Positions 53,445 to 62,915 of a DNA stretch of 64,000 nucleotides are shown in pieces (the first letter of the stretch is position 1; every line of letters starts with the position of its first letter). The stretch covers positions 1-64,000 of the forward strand of contig JAKOZT010000154.1 in the NCBI GenBank assembly GCA_029779845.1. The letters are read 5' to 3'. This DNA is from Pseudomonadota bacterium (GTDB lineage: Bacteria; Pseudomonadota; Gammaproteobacteria; Burkholderiales; Burkholderiaceae_C). The notes under the pieces were generated by a model, which saw nothing but the letters and a program-made list of their open reading frames with translations, made no database searches and had not been told where the DNA came from. Made by a program: the position numbers and the translations under genes.

Positions 53445-54083
53445 ATGACCGAGATCAATACTGCGGCCGCGCGCGAGCGACTGCTGCACGCCGCGCTCAA
53501 CCTGTTCGCCCAACAGGGCTACGCCACCACCTCGACGCGCGAGATCGCCGAGGCGGCTGGCACCAATCTTGCCGCCATCAAGTACTACTTCGGCGACAAA
53601 GCGGGCCTGTACCGCGCGGTGTTTTTCGGGATGCAGTCGAAACCCGAGGAGGAGATTCGTCGCTTCGACGGCGAGGGCCTGAGCCTGCGCGACGCGCTGC
53701 GCGGGCTGTACCTCGGTTTCCTGGAGCCGCTGCAGCAGGGAGAACTGACGACCTTGTGCATGAAGCTGCACATGCGCGAGATGCTCGAACCGACCGGGCT
53801 GTGGCGCGAGGAGATCGAGCGCGGCATCCGGCCGGTGCACGAGGCGCTGCTGCGCGTGCTGTGCCGCCACGTCGGCGCGGCCGAGCCCGACGAGCACCTC
53901 GAGCGCCTCGCGGTGTGCGTGGCGGCGCTGGGCGTGCACCTGCACGTGGGCCGCGACGTCACCGATGCGCTCGCGCCGGCGCTCAACAACGCGCCCGACG
54001 CGCCGGACCGCTGGCTGGCCGCGCTGCTGATCTACGCCGAGGCGATGGTGGCGGCCGAAATACGCCGGCGCGCGCCGGCCTGA
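53445..54083 (+). CDS. TetR/AcrR regulator with CerR-type C-terminal domain
   Basis: 212 aa. The helix-turn-helix is GYATTSTREIAEAAGTNLAA followed by IKYYFGDKAGLYRAVF; the C-terminal part (LTTLCMKLHMREMLEPTGLW) matches the CerR/CecR (DUF1956) ligand domain. It leads a probable operon with the outer-membrane factor, adaptor and RND pump, 33 bp apart, and should repress them. Confidence 0.9.
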   Translation: MTEINTAAARERLLHAALNLFAQQGYATTSTREIAEAAGTNLAAIKYYFGDKAGLYRAVFFGMQSKPEEEIRRFDGEGLSLRDALRGLYLGFLEPLQQGELTTLCMKLHMREMLEPTGLWREEIERGIRPVHEALLRVLCRHVGAAEPDEHLERLAVCVAALGVHLHVGRDVTDALAPALNNAPDAPDRWLAALLIYAEAMVAAEIRRRAPA

Positions 54084-54116
54084 GATTGGCGTGAACCCCC
54101 AGGGAGAACAACAAAC

Positions 54117-55541
54117 ATGCAAGGACACCACTCACTTCCACTCGGCGCACTCGCCGCCGCGCTGGCGCTGGCCGGCTGCGCCAGCGTCGAGCCCGCCGCG
54201 CCGCCGGCCAACGCCGCACCCGCCGCGCAGTGGCAGGCCGCATTGCCGGCCGCCGACCCCGGCGCCGAGCTGCGCGCGTGGTGGCAGCAGTTCGACGACC
54301 CGCTGCTGACGCAACTGATAGCCGCCGCGCAGGCCGCCAGCCCGACGCTCGCCGACGCCGGCGCGCGCATCGAGCAGGCGCGCGCCACGCGCGTCGGCGC
54401 CGGCGCGGCGCTCGGCCCCACGCTGAACGCCGGCGCCAACGCCACGCGCGGCAAGCTCGACCTCGCCACGCCGGTGGGCACCTCGCTGGGCGCGAGCCTG
54501 CAGGCCGGCTGGGAGATCGACCTGTTCGGCGGCAACCGCGCCGGCCGCGACGCCGCGCAGGCGCGCCTGGAAGGCAGCCAGGCGCAATGGCACGACGCGC
54601 GCATCTCGGTGGCCGCCGAAACCGGCTCGGCCTACCTGGCCTTGCGCGCCTGCGAGGCGCAGCTGGCGCAAAGCGAACTCGACGCCGCCTCGCGCGCCGA
54701 GACCGCACGCTTGACCGACCTCGCCGCCAAGGCCGGCTTCCAGGCGCCGGCCAGCGCCGAGCTGGCACGCGCCAGCGCCGCGCAGGGCAACGCCACGCTG
54801 ACGCAGCAGCGCGCCGCCTGCGACCTGGCGGTGAAGGCGCTGGTGGCGCTCACCGCGCTGCCCGAGCCGGAGCTGCGCACGCAATTGCAGGCGCGCCGCG
54901 CCAGCCTGCCGAAGCCGGCGCAGCTCGGCGTCGCGGCGGTGCCGGCGCAGGTGCTGGCGCAGCGGCCCGACGTGGCCGCCGCCGAGCGCGAGCTGGTGGC
55001 GGCCGCCGCCGACACCGCGCAGGCGCGCGCGCAACGTTATCCGCGCGTCACGCTGGCCGGCAGCATCGGCCCGTCGCGCTTCGAGACGGGCGGCGCCAGC
55101 ACGCACGGCACGCTGTGGAGCATCGGCCCGGTCAGCGTGAGCCTGCCGCTCTTCGACGGCGGCGCGCGGCGCGCCAACGTGAAGGCCGCGCAAGCCGCCT
55201 ACGACGCCGCGGCGTCGCGCTACGCGGCGAAGCTTCGTGGAGCGGTGCGCGAAGTCGAAGAAGCGCTGGTGGCCTTGCAGAGCACCGCGGCGCGTGGCGA
55301 AGACGCACGCAGCGCCGCCGAGGGCTACGAGCGCAGCCTGCGCGCCGTGGAGTCGCGCTACCGCGGCGGCCTCGCCAGCCTGTTCGAGCTGGAAGACGCG
55401 CGGCGCACCGCGGTGGCCGCGCAGTCGGCGCTGATCGAACTGCAGCGCGAGCGCGTCGCCGCCTGGATCTCGCTGTACCGCTCGCTCGGCGGCGGCTGGT
55501 CGGCCGACACACAAGCCGCCGCCGACACGCCGCGCAGCTGA
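54117..55541 (+). CDS. RND efflux outer-membrane factor (NodT family lipoprotein)
   Basis: 474 aa. A lipobox LAGC lies near residue 20, followed by the OMF start AWWQQFDDPLLTQLIAAAQ and two repeats of the TolC fold (ELARASAAQGNATLTQQRA, VAAAERELVAAAADTAQA). It forms the outer-membrane channel for the adaptor and pump that follow. A GGGAGA RBS precedes the ATG. Confidence 0.92.
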   Translation: MQGHHSLPLGALAAALALAGCASVEPAAPPANAAPAAQWQAALPAADPGAELRAWWQQFDDPLLTQLIAAAQAASPTLADAGARIEQARATRVGAGAALGPTLNAGANATRGKLDLATPVGTSLGASLQAGWEIDLFGGNRAGRDAAQARLEGSQAQWHDARISVAAETGSAYLALRACEAQLAQSELDAASRAETARLTDLAAKAGFQAPASAELARASAAQGNATLTQQRAACDLAVKALVALTALPEPELRTQLQARRASLPKPAQLGVAAVPAQVLAQRPDVAAAERELVAAAADTAQARAQRYPRVTLAGSIGPSRFETGGASTHGTLWSIGPVSVSLPLFDGGARRANVKAAQAAYDAAASRYAAKLRGAVREVEEALVALQSTAARGEDARSAAEGYERSLRAVESRYRGGLASLFELEDARRTAVAAQSALIELQRERVAAWISLYRSLGGGWSADTQAAADTPRS

Positions 55542-55569
55542 CCCCCAAAACATCAAGAAGAACACCCCC

Positions 55570-56700
55570 ATGCCCGCATCCACCCGCCTCCTGCTGATCG
55601 CCACGCCGATCGCCATCGCGCTGGCCGCGCTCGCCGTCACCGTCGCGGTGCACGCCGCCGACAAGCCGGCCGCCTCGGCCGCGCCCAAGCCGGCGCTGAC
55701 CGTCACCGTCACCAGCCCGCAGCCGGCCACGGTGCCCTTGAAGATCGCTGCCAACGGCAACATCGCCGCCTGGCAGGAAGCCAGCGTCGGCACCGAGGCC
55801 AACGGCCTGCGCCTGGCCGACGTGAAGGTCAACGTCGGCGACGTCGTCAAGCGCGGCCAGGTGCTGGCCAGCTTCGCCTCCGACACCGTCGCCGCCGAGC
55901 TGGCGCAGACGCGCGCCGCGGTCGCCGAAGCCGAGGCGACGCTCGCCGAGGCCAGTGCCAACGCGCAGCGCGCGCGCGAGCTGCAGGCCACCGGCGCGCT
56001 GTCGGCGCAGCAGATCAACCAGTACCTCACCGCCGAGCGCACTGCGCAGGCGCGCCTCGAAGCGCAGCGCGCCGCCGCGAAGACGCAGCAGCTGCGCCTG
56101 GCGCAGACGCAGGTGCTGGCGCCCGACAACGGCGTGATCTCGGCGCGCAGCGCCACCGTCGGCGCGGTGCTGCCGGCCGGGCAGGAGCTGTTCCGCCTGA
56201 TCCGCGGCGGGCGGCTCGAATGGCGCGCCGAGGTGGCCGCGCCCGATCTGGCGCAGCTCAAGCCGGGCCTGTCCGCCACCGTCACGCCGGCCGGCGGCAC
56301 GCCCGTCGCCGGCAAGCTGCGCATGGTGGCGCCCACCGTCGACGCGGCCACGCGCAACGGCATCGTCTACGTCGACCTGCCGCAGCCCGGCGCGGCGCGC
56401 GCCGGCATGTTCGCGCGCGGCGAGTTCGAGATCGGCCAGACGCAGGGCCTGTCGCTGCCGCAGAGCGCGGTGCTGCTGCGCGACGGCTTCAGCTACGTGC
56501 TGCGGCTCGGGTCCGACTCGAAGGTGCAGCAGGTGAAAGTGGCGACCGGGCGGCGCTGGGGCGACCGCGTCGAGATCACCGGCGGGCTCGACAAGGATGC
56601 GCGCGTGGTCGCCGCCGGCGGCGGCTTCCTCGGCGACGGCGACCTGGTGCGCGTGGTCGAAGCCGCGCCGGCGCCGGCGGCCAAGGCCGCGGTCAAGTAA
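55570..56700 (+). CDS. RND efflux periplasmic adaptor subunit (AcrA/MdtA-like)
   Basis: 376 aa. An N-terminal membrane/signal segment (LLLIATPIAIALAALAVTVAVHA), the lipoyl halves (AANGNIAAWQEASVGTEANG; TQVLAPDNGVISARSATVG) and a coiled-coil hairpin (residues about 115-180) define a membrane-fusion protein. It connects the RND pump at 56715 with the outer-membrane factor at 54117. Confidence 0.92.
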   Translation: MPASTRLLLIATPIAIALAALAVTVAVHAADKPAASAAPKPALTVTVTSPQPATVPLKIAANGNIAAWQEASVGTEANGLRLADVKVNVGDVVKRGQVLASFASDTVAAELAQTRAAVAEAEATLAEASANAQRARELQATGALSAQQINQYLTAERTAQARLEAQRAAAKTQQLRLAQTQVLAPDNGVISARSATVGAVLPAGQELFRLIRGGRLEWRAEVAAPDLAQLKPGLSATVTPAGGTPVAGKLRMVAPTVDAATRNGIVYVDLPQPGAARAGMFARGEFEIGQTQGLSLPQSAVLLRDGFSYVLRLGSDSKVQQVKVATGRRWGDRVEITGGLDKDARVVAAGGGFLGDGDLVRVVEAAPAPAAKAAVK

Positions 56701-56714
56701 GGAGCGCCCACGTC

Positions 56715-59700
56715 ATGGCGATCAACGTCTCGGCCTGGTCGATCCGCAATCCGACCCCGGCGATCCTGCTGTTCGTGATGCTCACGCTGGCGGGGCTGAT
56801 CGGCTTTCGCGCGATGAAGGTGCAGAACTTCCCCGACATCGACCTGCCGATGGTCAGCATCGTGGCCGCGCTGCCCGGCGCCTCGCCCGGCCAGCTCGAG
56901 ACCGAGGTGGCGCGCAAGATCGAGAACTCGCTGGCCACGGTGCAGGGCCTCAAGCACCTGTACACCAGCCTGACCGACGGCACCGTCACGATCACCGCCG
57001 AATTCCGCCTCGAAAAGCCGACGCAGGAAGCGGTGGACGACGTGCGCGACGCCGTCTCGCGCGTGCGCTCCGACCTGCCGGCCGACCTGCGCGACCCGGT
57101 GATCAAGAAGGTCGACCTCGCCGGCACGCCCATCCTCACCTACACGGTGGCCTCGCAGAAGATGGACGACGAGGCGCTGTCGTGGTTCGTCGACAACCAG
57201 GTCGCCAAGGCGATGCTGGCGGTGCGCGGCGTCGGCGCGGTGTCGCGCGTGGGCGGCGTGACGCGCGAGGTGCGCGTCGAGCTCGATCCGGCGCGCCTGC
57301 TCGCGCTGAACGCCACGGCGGCCGACATCTCGCGCCAGCTGCGCCAGGTGCAGCAGGAGGCCTCGGGCGGCCGCGCCGACCTCGGCGGCGCCGAGCAATC
57401 GGTGCGCACCATCGCCACCGTGCAGTCGGCCGAGGAGCTGGCGCGCATGGAGGTGGCGCTGGCCGACGGCCGGCGCATCCGCCTCGACCAGGTGGCGCAG
57501 GTGCACGACACCGTGGCCGAGCCGCGCTCGGCCGCGCTGCTGAACGGCAAGCCGGTGGTCGGCTTCGAGATCGTGCGCTCGCGCGGCGCCGGCGAGATCG
57601 AGGTCACCGACGGCGTGCGCGCCGCGCTGGACAAGCTGAAAGCCGATCACCCCGACATCGACATCACCGAGGCCTTCAACTTCGTCGACCCGGTGCAGGA
57701 GAACTACGACGGCTCGCTGAAGCTGCTCTACGAAGGCGCGGCGCTGGCGGTGCTGGTGGTGTGGCTGTTCCTGCGCGACTGGCGCGCCACGCTGGTCTCG
57801 GCGGTGGCGCTGCCGCTGTCGGCGATCCCGACCTTCTTCGTGATGTGGCTGATGGGCTTCACGGTCAACACGGTGACGCTGCTGAGCCTGTCGCTGGTGG
57901 TCGGCATCCTGGTCGACGACGCGATCGTCGAGATCGAGAACATCATGCGCCACCTGCGCATGGGCAAGACGCCGTACCAGGCCGCGATGGAAGCCGCCGA
58001 CGAGATCGGCCTGGCGGTGATCGCCACCACCTTCACGCTGATCGCGGTGTTCCTGCCCACCGCCTTCATGAGCGGCATCGCCGGCAAGTTCTTCGTGCAG
58101 TTCGGCTGGACGGCGGCGATCGCGGTGTTCTTCTCGCTGGTGGTGGCGCGCATGCTCACGCCGATGATGGCGGCCTACATCCTGAAAGCGCCGAAGCACC
58201 AGGAGAAGGAGCCGCGCTGGCTGGCGATCTACCTCGGCTGGGCGCGCTGGTGCCTGAAGCACCGCTGGTGGACGCTGCTGGCCGCCGCGCTGTTCTTCGT
58301 CGGCAGCTTCGCGCTGGTGCCCTTCCTGTCCACCGGCTTCATCCCGCCCGACGACCTGTCGCAGACGCAGGTGACGCTGACGCTGCCGCCCGGCAGCACG
58401 CTGGCCGAGACCACCGCGGCCGCCGAGCAGGCGCGCGAGCTGGTGCAGAAGAACCCGCACGTCAAGCTGGTCTACACCGCGATCGGCGGCGGCGCGGCCG
58501 GCTCCGACCCGTTCGCGCCCACGCTCGCCGAAGTGCGGCGCGCGGTGCTGACGATCAACCTGACGCACCGCAACGACCGCCCCGGCCTGTCCAAGCAGGC
58601 CATCGAGGACCAGCTGCGCGAGGCGCTGGCGGTGCTGCCGGGGGCGCGCGTCAAGGTCGGCCTGGGTGCGTCGAACGAGAAGTACGTGCTGGTGCTGGCC
58701 GGCGAGGACGGGCGCGTGCTGGCCGCGCACGCCGCGCAGGTGGAGCGCGAACTGCGCGGCATCCCCGGCATCGGCGCGGTGACCTCGAGCGCGAGCCTGG
58801 TGCGGCCCGAGCTGATCGTGCGGCCCGACTTCGCGCGCGCGGCCGATCTGGGCGTCACCTCGCAGGCCATCGCCGACACGCTGCGCGTCGCGACCAACGG
58901 CGACTACGACCAGGGCCTGCCGAAGCTGAACCTCAGCGAGCGCCAGGTGCCGGTGGTGGTGAAGCTCGCCGACGACGCGCGCGCCGACCTCGCGCTGCTG
59001 TCGCGCCTGCCGGTGCCGGGCGCGCGCGGGCCGGTGCCGCTGGGCAACGTCGCGACGCTGGCGATCGACTCCGGCCCGACCGAGATCGCGCGCTACGACC
59101 GGCTGCGCAACGTCAACTTCGAGATCGAGCTGAACGGCCAGCCGCTCGGCGAGGTGGAGAAGATCGCGCACGATCTGCCCTCGCTGAAGAACCTGCCGCC
59201 CGGCGTGATCCAGACCTCGGTGGGCGACGCCGAGGCGATGGCCGAGCTGTTCGAGAGCTTCGGCCTGGCGATGGCCACCGGCGTGCTGTGCATCTATGTC
59301 GTGCTGGTGCTGCTGTTCAAGGACTTCGTGCAGCCCGCCACCATCCTCGCCGCGCTGGTGCTGTCGGTGCCGGGCGCGTTCCTGGCCCTCTTCATCTCGC
59401 AGTCGTCGCTGTCGATGCCGTCGATGATCGGTCTGATCATGCTGATGGGCATCGCGACCAAGAACTCCATCCTGCTGATCGACTACGTGGTGCTGGCGCG
59501 CCGCGAGCACGGCCTGAACCGCTGGGAGGCGCTGCTCGACGCCTGCCGCAAGCGCGCGCGGCCGATCGTGATGACCACCATCGCGATGGGCGCCGGCATG
59601 ACGCCGATCGCGCTCGGCCTGGGCGTGGACCCGAGCTTCCGCGCGCCGATGGCCATCGTCGTGATCGGCGGGCTGATCACCAGCACCTTCCTGAGCCTGC

Positions 59701-59810
59701 TGGTGATCCCGGTGGTGTTCACCTTCGTCGATGACGCGGTGCAGTGGGTGGGCCGGCACGCGCACCGGCGCCGCGACGGCGCGGGCGCGACGCCCGTGCA
59801 GACGACGTGA
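56715..59810 (+). CDS. RND efflux permease (HAE-1/MdtB-AcrB-like)
   Basis: 1031 aa, standard RND length. It begins NVSAWSIRNPTPAILLFVML, with VQNFPDIDLPMVSIVAALPG in the first periplasmic loop and Asp401-Asp402 in GILVDDAIVEIEN on TM4 as proton-relay residues. It should export amphiphilic drugs, bile-type detergents or metabolites. It follows its adaptor by 14 bp and overlaps the next gene by 4 bp (GTGA). Confidence 0.95.
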   Translation: MAINVSAWSIRNPTPAILLFVMLTLAGLIGFRAMKVQNFPDIDLPMVSIVAALPGASPGQLETEVARKIENSLATVQGLKHLYTSLTDGTVTITAEFRLEKPTQEAVDDVRDAVSRVRSDLPADLRDPVIKKVDLAGTPILTYTVASQKMDDEALSWFVDNQVAKAMLAVRGVGAVSRVGGVTREVRVELDPARLLALNATAADISRQLRQVQQEASGGRADLGGAEQSVRTIATVQSAEELARMEVALADGRRIRLDQVAQVHDTVAEPRSAALLNGKPVVGFEIVRSRGAGEIEVTDGVRAALDKLKADHPDIDITEAFNFVDPVQENYDGSLKLLYEGAALAVLVVWLFLRDWRATLVSAVALPLSAIPTFFVMWLMGFTVNTVTLLSLSLVVGILVDDAIVEIENIMRHLRMGKTPYQAAMEAADEIGLAVIATTFTLIAVFLPTAFMSGIAGKFFVQFGWTAAIAVFFSLVVARMLTPMMAAYILKAPKHQEKEPRWLAIYLGWARWCLKHRWWTLLAAALFFVGSFALVPFLSTGFIPPDDLSQTQVTLTLPPGSTLAETTAAAEQARELVQKNPHVKLVYTAIGGGAAGSDPFAPTLAEVRRAVLTINLTHRNDRPGLSKQAIEDQLREALAVLPGARVKVGLGASNEKYVLVLAGEDGRVLAAHAAQVERELRGIPGIGAVTSSASLVRPELIVRPDFARAADLGVTSQAIADTLRVATNGDYDQGLPKLNLSERQVPVVVKLADDARADLALLSRLPVPGARGPVPLGNVATLAIDSGPTEIARYDRLRNVNFEIELNGQPLGEVEKIAHDLPSLKNLPPGVIQTSVGDAEAMAELFESFGLAMATGVLCIYVVLVLLFKDFVQPATILAALVLSVPGAFLALFISQSSLSMPSMIGLIMLMGIATKNSILLIDYVVLARREHGLNRWEALLDACRKRARPIVMTTIAMGAGMTPIALGLGVDPSFRAPMAIVVIGGLITSTFLSLLVIPVVFTFVDDAVQWVGRHAHRRRDGAGATPVQTT

Positions 59811-61324
59811 CGCCGCTGCAGGACCATCGAACGCTCGTCGCGGCGCTGGCCGCCGCGCTCGGCCCCGCCACGCGCGTCATCGAGACGCACATCTCGACGC
59901 TGCTGCTGGCGGGCGAGTTTGCGTACAAGCTGCGCCAACCGCTCGCGCTGCCCTTCCTCGACTTCACGAGCCTTGCCGCGCGGCGGCACGACTGCGACGA
60001 AGAGCTGCGCCTGAACCGGCGCACCGCGCCGGATCTGTACCTCGACGTGCGGCCGGTGCTGGGCACGCCGGCCGCGCCGCGCATCGGCGCGCCCGATGAA
60101 GGCGCCGGCGCGATCGACTGGCTGCTGCGCATGCGCCGCTTCGACGACGAGCTGCTGCTCGACCGCCTGGCCGCGCGCGGCGCGCTCGGCGCGGCCGAGG
60201 TCGACGCGCTGGCGCGCGGCGTGGCCGACTTCCATGCGTCGCTGAGCGCCTCGCCCGCCGCCTGGGGCGACCCCGAAGGCGTGCTGCGCTGGGCGCGCGC
60301 CAACTTCGCGGCGCTGGGCGCCGCGCACGAACTGCAGGATCTGCGCGACTGGACCGAGCACGAGTTCGAGCGCATCGCGCCGCTGCTCGCGCTGCGCCGC
60401 GCCCAGGGCCGCGTGCGCGAGGGCCACGGCGACCTGCACCTGGCCAACATCGTGATGCGGGACGGCGCGCCGGTGCCCTTCGACGCGATCGAGTTCAACC
60501 CGGCGCTGCGCCACGCCGACACGATGGCCGACGCCGCCTTCGTCTTCATGGACCTGTGGCGCCACGGCCTGCGCGCGCTGGCCTGGCGCTTCGCCAGCGC
60601 CTATGCTGAGCGCGGCGGCGACCACGAGGGCCTGGCGCTGCTGCCCTTCTTCGCGGTCTACCGCGCGCTGGTGCGCGCCCAGGTGGCGGCGCTGCGCGGC
60701 GACGCCGCCGCATGCGCGCGCGACGTTCGCATCGCGCGCGAGATCGCGCAATCACGCCGCGCGCGGCCGCTGCTGCTGCTGACCGTCGGGCTCTCCGGCG
60801 CGGGCAAGAGCACGGTGGCGCTCGAACTGCTGCAGGCGCTGGGCGCGCTGCGGCTGCGCTCCGACGTCGAGCGCAAGCGCCTCGCCGGGCTGGCGGCCGA
60901 GGCGCGGCCGACACCCGCGCAGACCGAGACGCTCTACTCGGCCGCGATGACGCGGCGCACCTACGCGCGCCTCGGCAGCCTCGCCGGCACGCTGCTCGAT
61001 GCCGGCCTGAACGTGATCGTCGACGCCGCCGCGCTGCGCCGCCCCGAACGCGACGCGCTGCGCGCGCTCGCCGAAGCGCATGGCGCCGAGTTCCGCCTGG
61101 TCGAATGCGTGGCGCCCGAAGCGGTGCTGCGCGAGCGCATCGCACGCCGCGCAGCGCAAGGGCGCGATGCCTCGGACGCCGACCAGGCGGTGCTGACGCT
61201 GCAGTTGCGCATCGTCGAGATCCCGGCGTCCGACGAAGCCGCGCTGCGCCTGGACACCGATGCCGACATCGCCACCGTGGCGCGCCGCTGCGCCGCGCTG
61301 GCGGCGCGGCTGGCGGCGCAGTGA
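59807..61324 (+). CDS. Fused aminoglycoside-phosphotransferase-like and P-loop kinase protein
   Basis: 505 aa from a GTG that overlaps the RND stop. The N-terminal half is a kinase-like fold (EGHGDLHLANIVMRDGAPVPFDAIEF gives the catalytic HxDLHxxN and D motifs; abridged to HGDLHLANI and FDAIEFNP); the C-terminal half is a P-loop kinase with Walker A GLSGAGKSTVALELL near residue 330. This two-domain arrangement is known as a bifunctional aminoglycoside phosphotransferase/ATP-binding protein; substrate unknown. Coupling to the efflux operon may be incidental. Confidence 0.85.
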   Translation: MTPLQDHRTLVAALAAALGPATRVIETHISTLLLAGEFAYKLRQPLALPFLDFTSLAARRHDCDEELRLNRRTAPDLYLDVRPVLGTPAAPRIGAPDEGAGAIDWLLRMRRFDDELLLDRLAARGALGAAEVDALARGVADFHASLSASPAAWGDPEGVLRWARANFAALGAAHELQDLRDWTEHEFERIAPLLALRRAQGRVREGHGDLHLANIVMRDGAPVPFDAIEFNPALRHADTMADAAFVFMDLWRHGLRALAWRFASAYAERGGDHEGLALLPFFAVYRALVRAQVAALRGDAAACARDVRIAREIAQSRRARPLLLLTVGLSGAGKSTVALELLQALGALRLRSDVERKRLAGLAAEARPTPAQTETLYSAAMTRRTYARLGSLAGTLLDAGLNVIVDAAALRRPERDALRALAEAHGAEFRLVECVAPEAVLRERIARRAAQGRDASDADQAVLTLQLRIVEIPASDEAALRLDTDADIATVARRCAALAARLAAQ

Positions 61325-61328
61325 CGGC

Positions 61329-61655
61329 TCAGTGATCTTCCAGCCGCGTGCCGGTGCCCTCGGCCAGCTCGCCGGTGTCGGCGTCCACCCAGTCGGCCAG
61401 GCCCAGCTCCTGCTCGGCCTCCTGCAGCGTCTCGCCCGGCTCGGGGCTGTCGTCGAAGCCGGCGTTCATGTCGGCCAGCGCTTCGCCGACGGTGTCGAAG
61501 GGGCCGAACTCCTGGTGGCCGTCGGCGGCGATCCAGTAGTAGCCGTCGGGGTGGCGCACGATGCTGCCGTCGTCGGGCAGGGAAGCGTCCGCCAGCGAGG
61601 CCTCGTCGAAGCCGGGTTCGGGCGGCGTGTTCAGCGTGGCTTTCAGCGACTTCAT
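61329..61655 (-). CDS. Small acidic hypothetical protein
   Basis: 108 aa, ATG 61655 with a GGAGAG RBS seven bases ahead. It is strongly acidic, with a central IVRHPDGYYWIAADGHQEFGPF block that could be a small beta-fold and FDTVGEALADMNAG. No family recognised. It converges on the kinase-fusion gene (4 bp between stops). Confidence 0.65.
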   Translation of the reverse strand: MKSLKATLNTPPEPGFDEASLADASLPDDGSIVRHPDGYYWIAADGHQEFGPFDTVGEALADMNAGFDDSPEPGETLQEAEQELGLADWVDADTGELAEGTGTRLEDH

Positions 61656-61752
61656 GAGCAATCTCTCCGATCGACGGCTGCATCGTATGCCTCGGCGGCG
61701 GCGCTGTGTTGAACTGAATCAATCGGCCGCCCGGGCCCGATCGAGTGCGCGG

Positions 61753-61758
61753 CATACT
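61753..61758 (+). promoter_or_regulatory. -10-like element placing +1 on the LEA2 start codon
   Basis: CATACT ends six bases before ATG 61765 and no ribosome-binding site intervenes, so the message may be leaderless. No -35 match at the usual distance. Confidence 0.35.
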
Positions 61759-61764
61759 GCGCCC

Positions 61765-62250
61765 ATGCGACGATTCACCTCCCTGCTGCCCGCCCTCCTC
61801 GCCACGATCGCGCTCGCGGCCTGCGCCGCGCTGTCCGGGCGCGACCCGCTGCGCGTCGACCTGGTGGGCATCGAGCCGGTCGAAGGACAGGGCCTGGAAC
61901 TGCGCCTGGCGGTCAAGCTGCGCGTGCAGAACCCGAACGACGCGCCGGTCGAGTACGACGGCAGCGCGCTCGAGCTGGAGGTGAACGGCAAGACGCTCGC
62001 CACCGGCGTCAGCGACCAGCGCGGCAGCGTGCCGCGCTACGGCGAGCGCGTGCTGGTGGTGCCGGTCAGCATCTCGGCGCTCGGCGCGGTGCGCCAGGCG
62101 CTCGCCCTCGCCGACGGCAGCGCCGCGGCGCGCGACTCGGTGCCCTTCGTGCTGCGCGGCAAGCTCGCCGGCGGCGCGTTCGGCGCGGTGCGCTTCAGCC
62201 AGGAAGGCTCGATCGGCATCGGGGCGCTGCTGCCGCGCGCGGCGCGCTGA
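61765..62250 (+). CDS. LEA type 2 family lipoprotein
   Basis: 161 aa. A lipobox LAAC in LLATIALAACAALSG is followed by a LEA2 (water-stress-type) beta-sandwich: LRLAVKLRVQNPNDAPVEYDG and ELEVNGKTLATGVSD match the family. Probably periplasmic-facing and stress-related; the exact role is unknown. It converges on the SET-domain gene (6 bp gap). Confidence 0.85.
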   Translation: MRRFTSLLPALLATIALAACAALSGRDPLRVDLVGIEPVEGQGLELRLAVKLRVQNPNDAPVEYDGSALELEVNGKTLATGVSDQRGSVPRYGERVLVVPVSISALGAVRQALALADGSAAARDSVPFVLRGKLAGGAFGAVRFSQEGSIGIGALLPRAAR

Positions 62251-62256
62251 GCTTCT

Positions 62257-62736
62257 TCAGATCGCCCCCACGCAGCCCGGCGCCCCGCAGCGGCAGGCGA
62301 GCCGGCCCTCGTGGTGGGTCTCGCCGTAGTTGGCGGTGATCTCCTCGCCCGGCGCGATGTCGCGCATCGCGTAGAACTCGACGCGGCCCTGGCGGATGCG
62401 CAGCACGGCGTTGGGGCGGCACGAGTGGTTGGTGAAGCGCAGCGGGTCGGCCGAGCGCGAGGCGTCGATCGCGCGCGTCTCGCTGAGCTCGACGATCATG
62501 ATGCGGCGCTGGCCCTTCGCGCGGCGGCGCGCCTCGCGCACGCTGATCGCCTCGCCGCGGATCTCGCCGATCTTGCGCCGCGCCGGCACCGCCTCGGCGG
62601 CGAAGGCGCCGCGGCCGTCGATGCGGCTGGGCTTCACATCGACCGCGTACTTCTGCGGATCGGCGGGCACGCCGCGCGGGCGCGGCGCGGCGCTGGCGGC
62701 GGGCGATGCGGCGGGCAGCGGCTGGACTCGTGGCAT
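62257..62736 (-). CDS. SET domain protein-lysine methyltransferase-like
   Basis: 159 aa from ATG 62736. It shows the SET core: PSRIDGRGAFAAEAVPA, RFTNHSCRPNAVLRI (the NHSC motif), PGEEITANYGE and a post-SET CRCGAPGCVG. All catalytic elements are present. The target is unknown; bacterial SET proteins may modify ribosomal or DNA-binding proteins. The first 25 residues are low-complexity Ala/Pro. Confidence 0.85.
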   Translation of the reverse strand: MPRVQPLPAASPAASAAPRPRGVPADPQKYAVDVKPSRIDGRGAFAAEAVPARRKIGEIRGEAISVREARRRAKGQRRIMIVELSETRAIDASRSADPLRFTNHSCRPNAVLRIRQGRVEFYAMRDIAPGEEITANYGETHHEGRLACRCGAPGCVGAI

Positions 62737-62915
62737 GGCCGCGATTGTCGCGTCAAGCCCCGGCCGCAGGGCGCCTGCGCGGCAGCGCGCGCACTTTCTC
62801 ACGCGAGACGCGGTGCGATGGCGAATTGGCGGTGCGCTGCACGGCTTTTCGGGTTCATGCCCCGCGCCCGGCGTCGATAAGCTTCCCATCACACGCAACA
62901 CCCGGCAGGACCACC

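Noticed and set aside
56493-59765. Open frame of 1090 codons opposite the second RND pump
   Set aside because: Same reason: it mirrors a conserved membrane-protein gene and reads as low-complexity Arg/His/Gln sequence.
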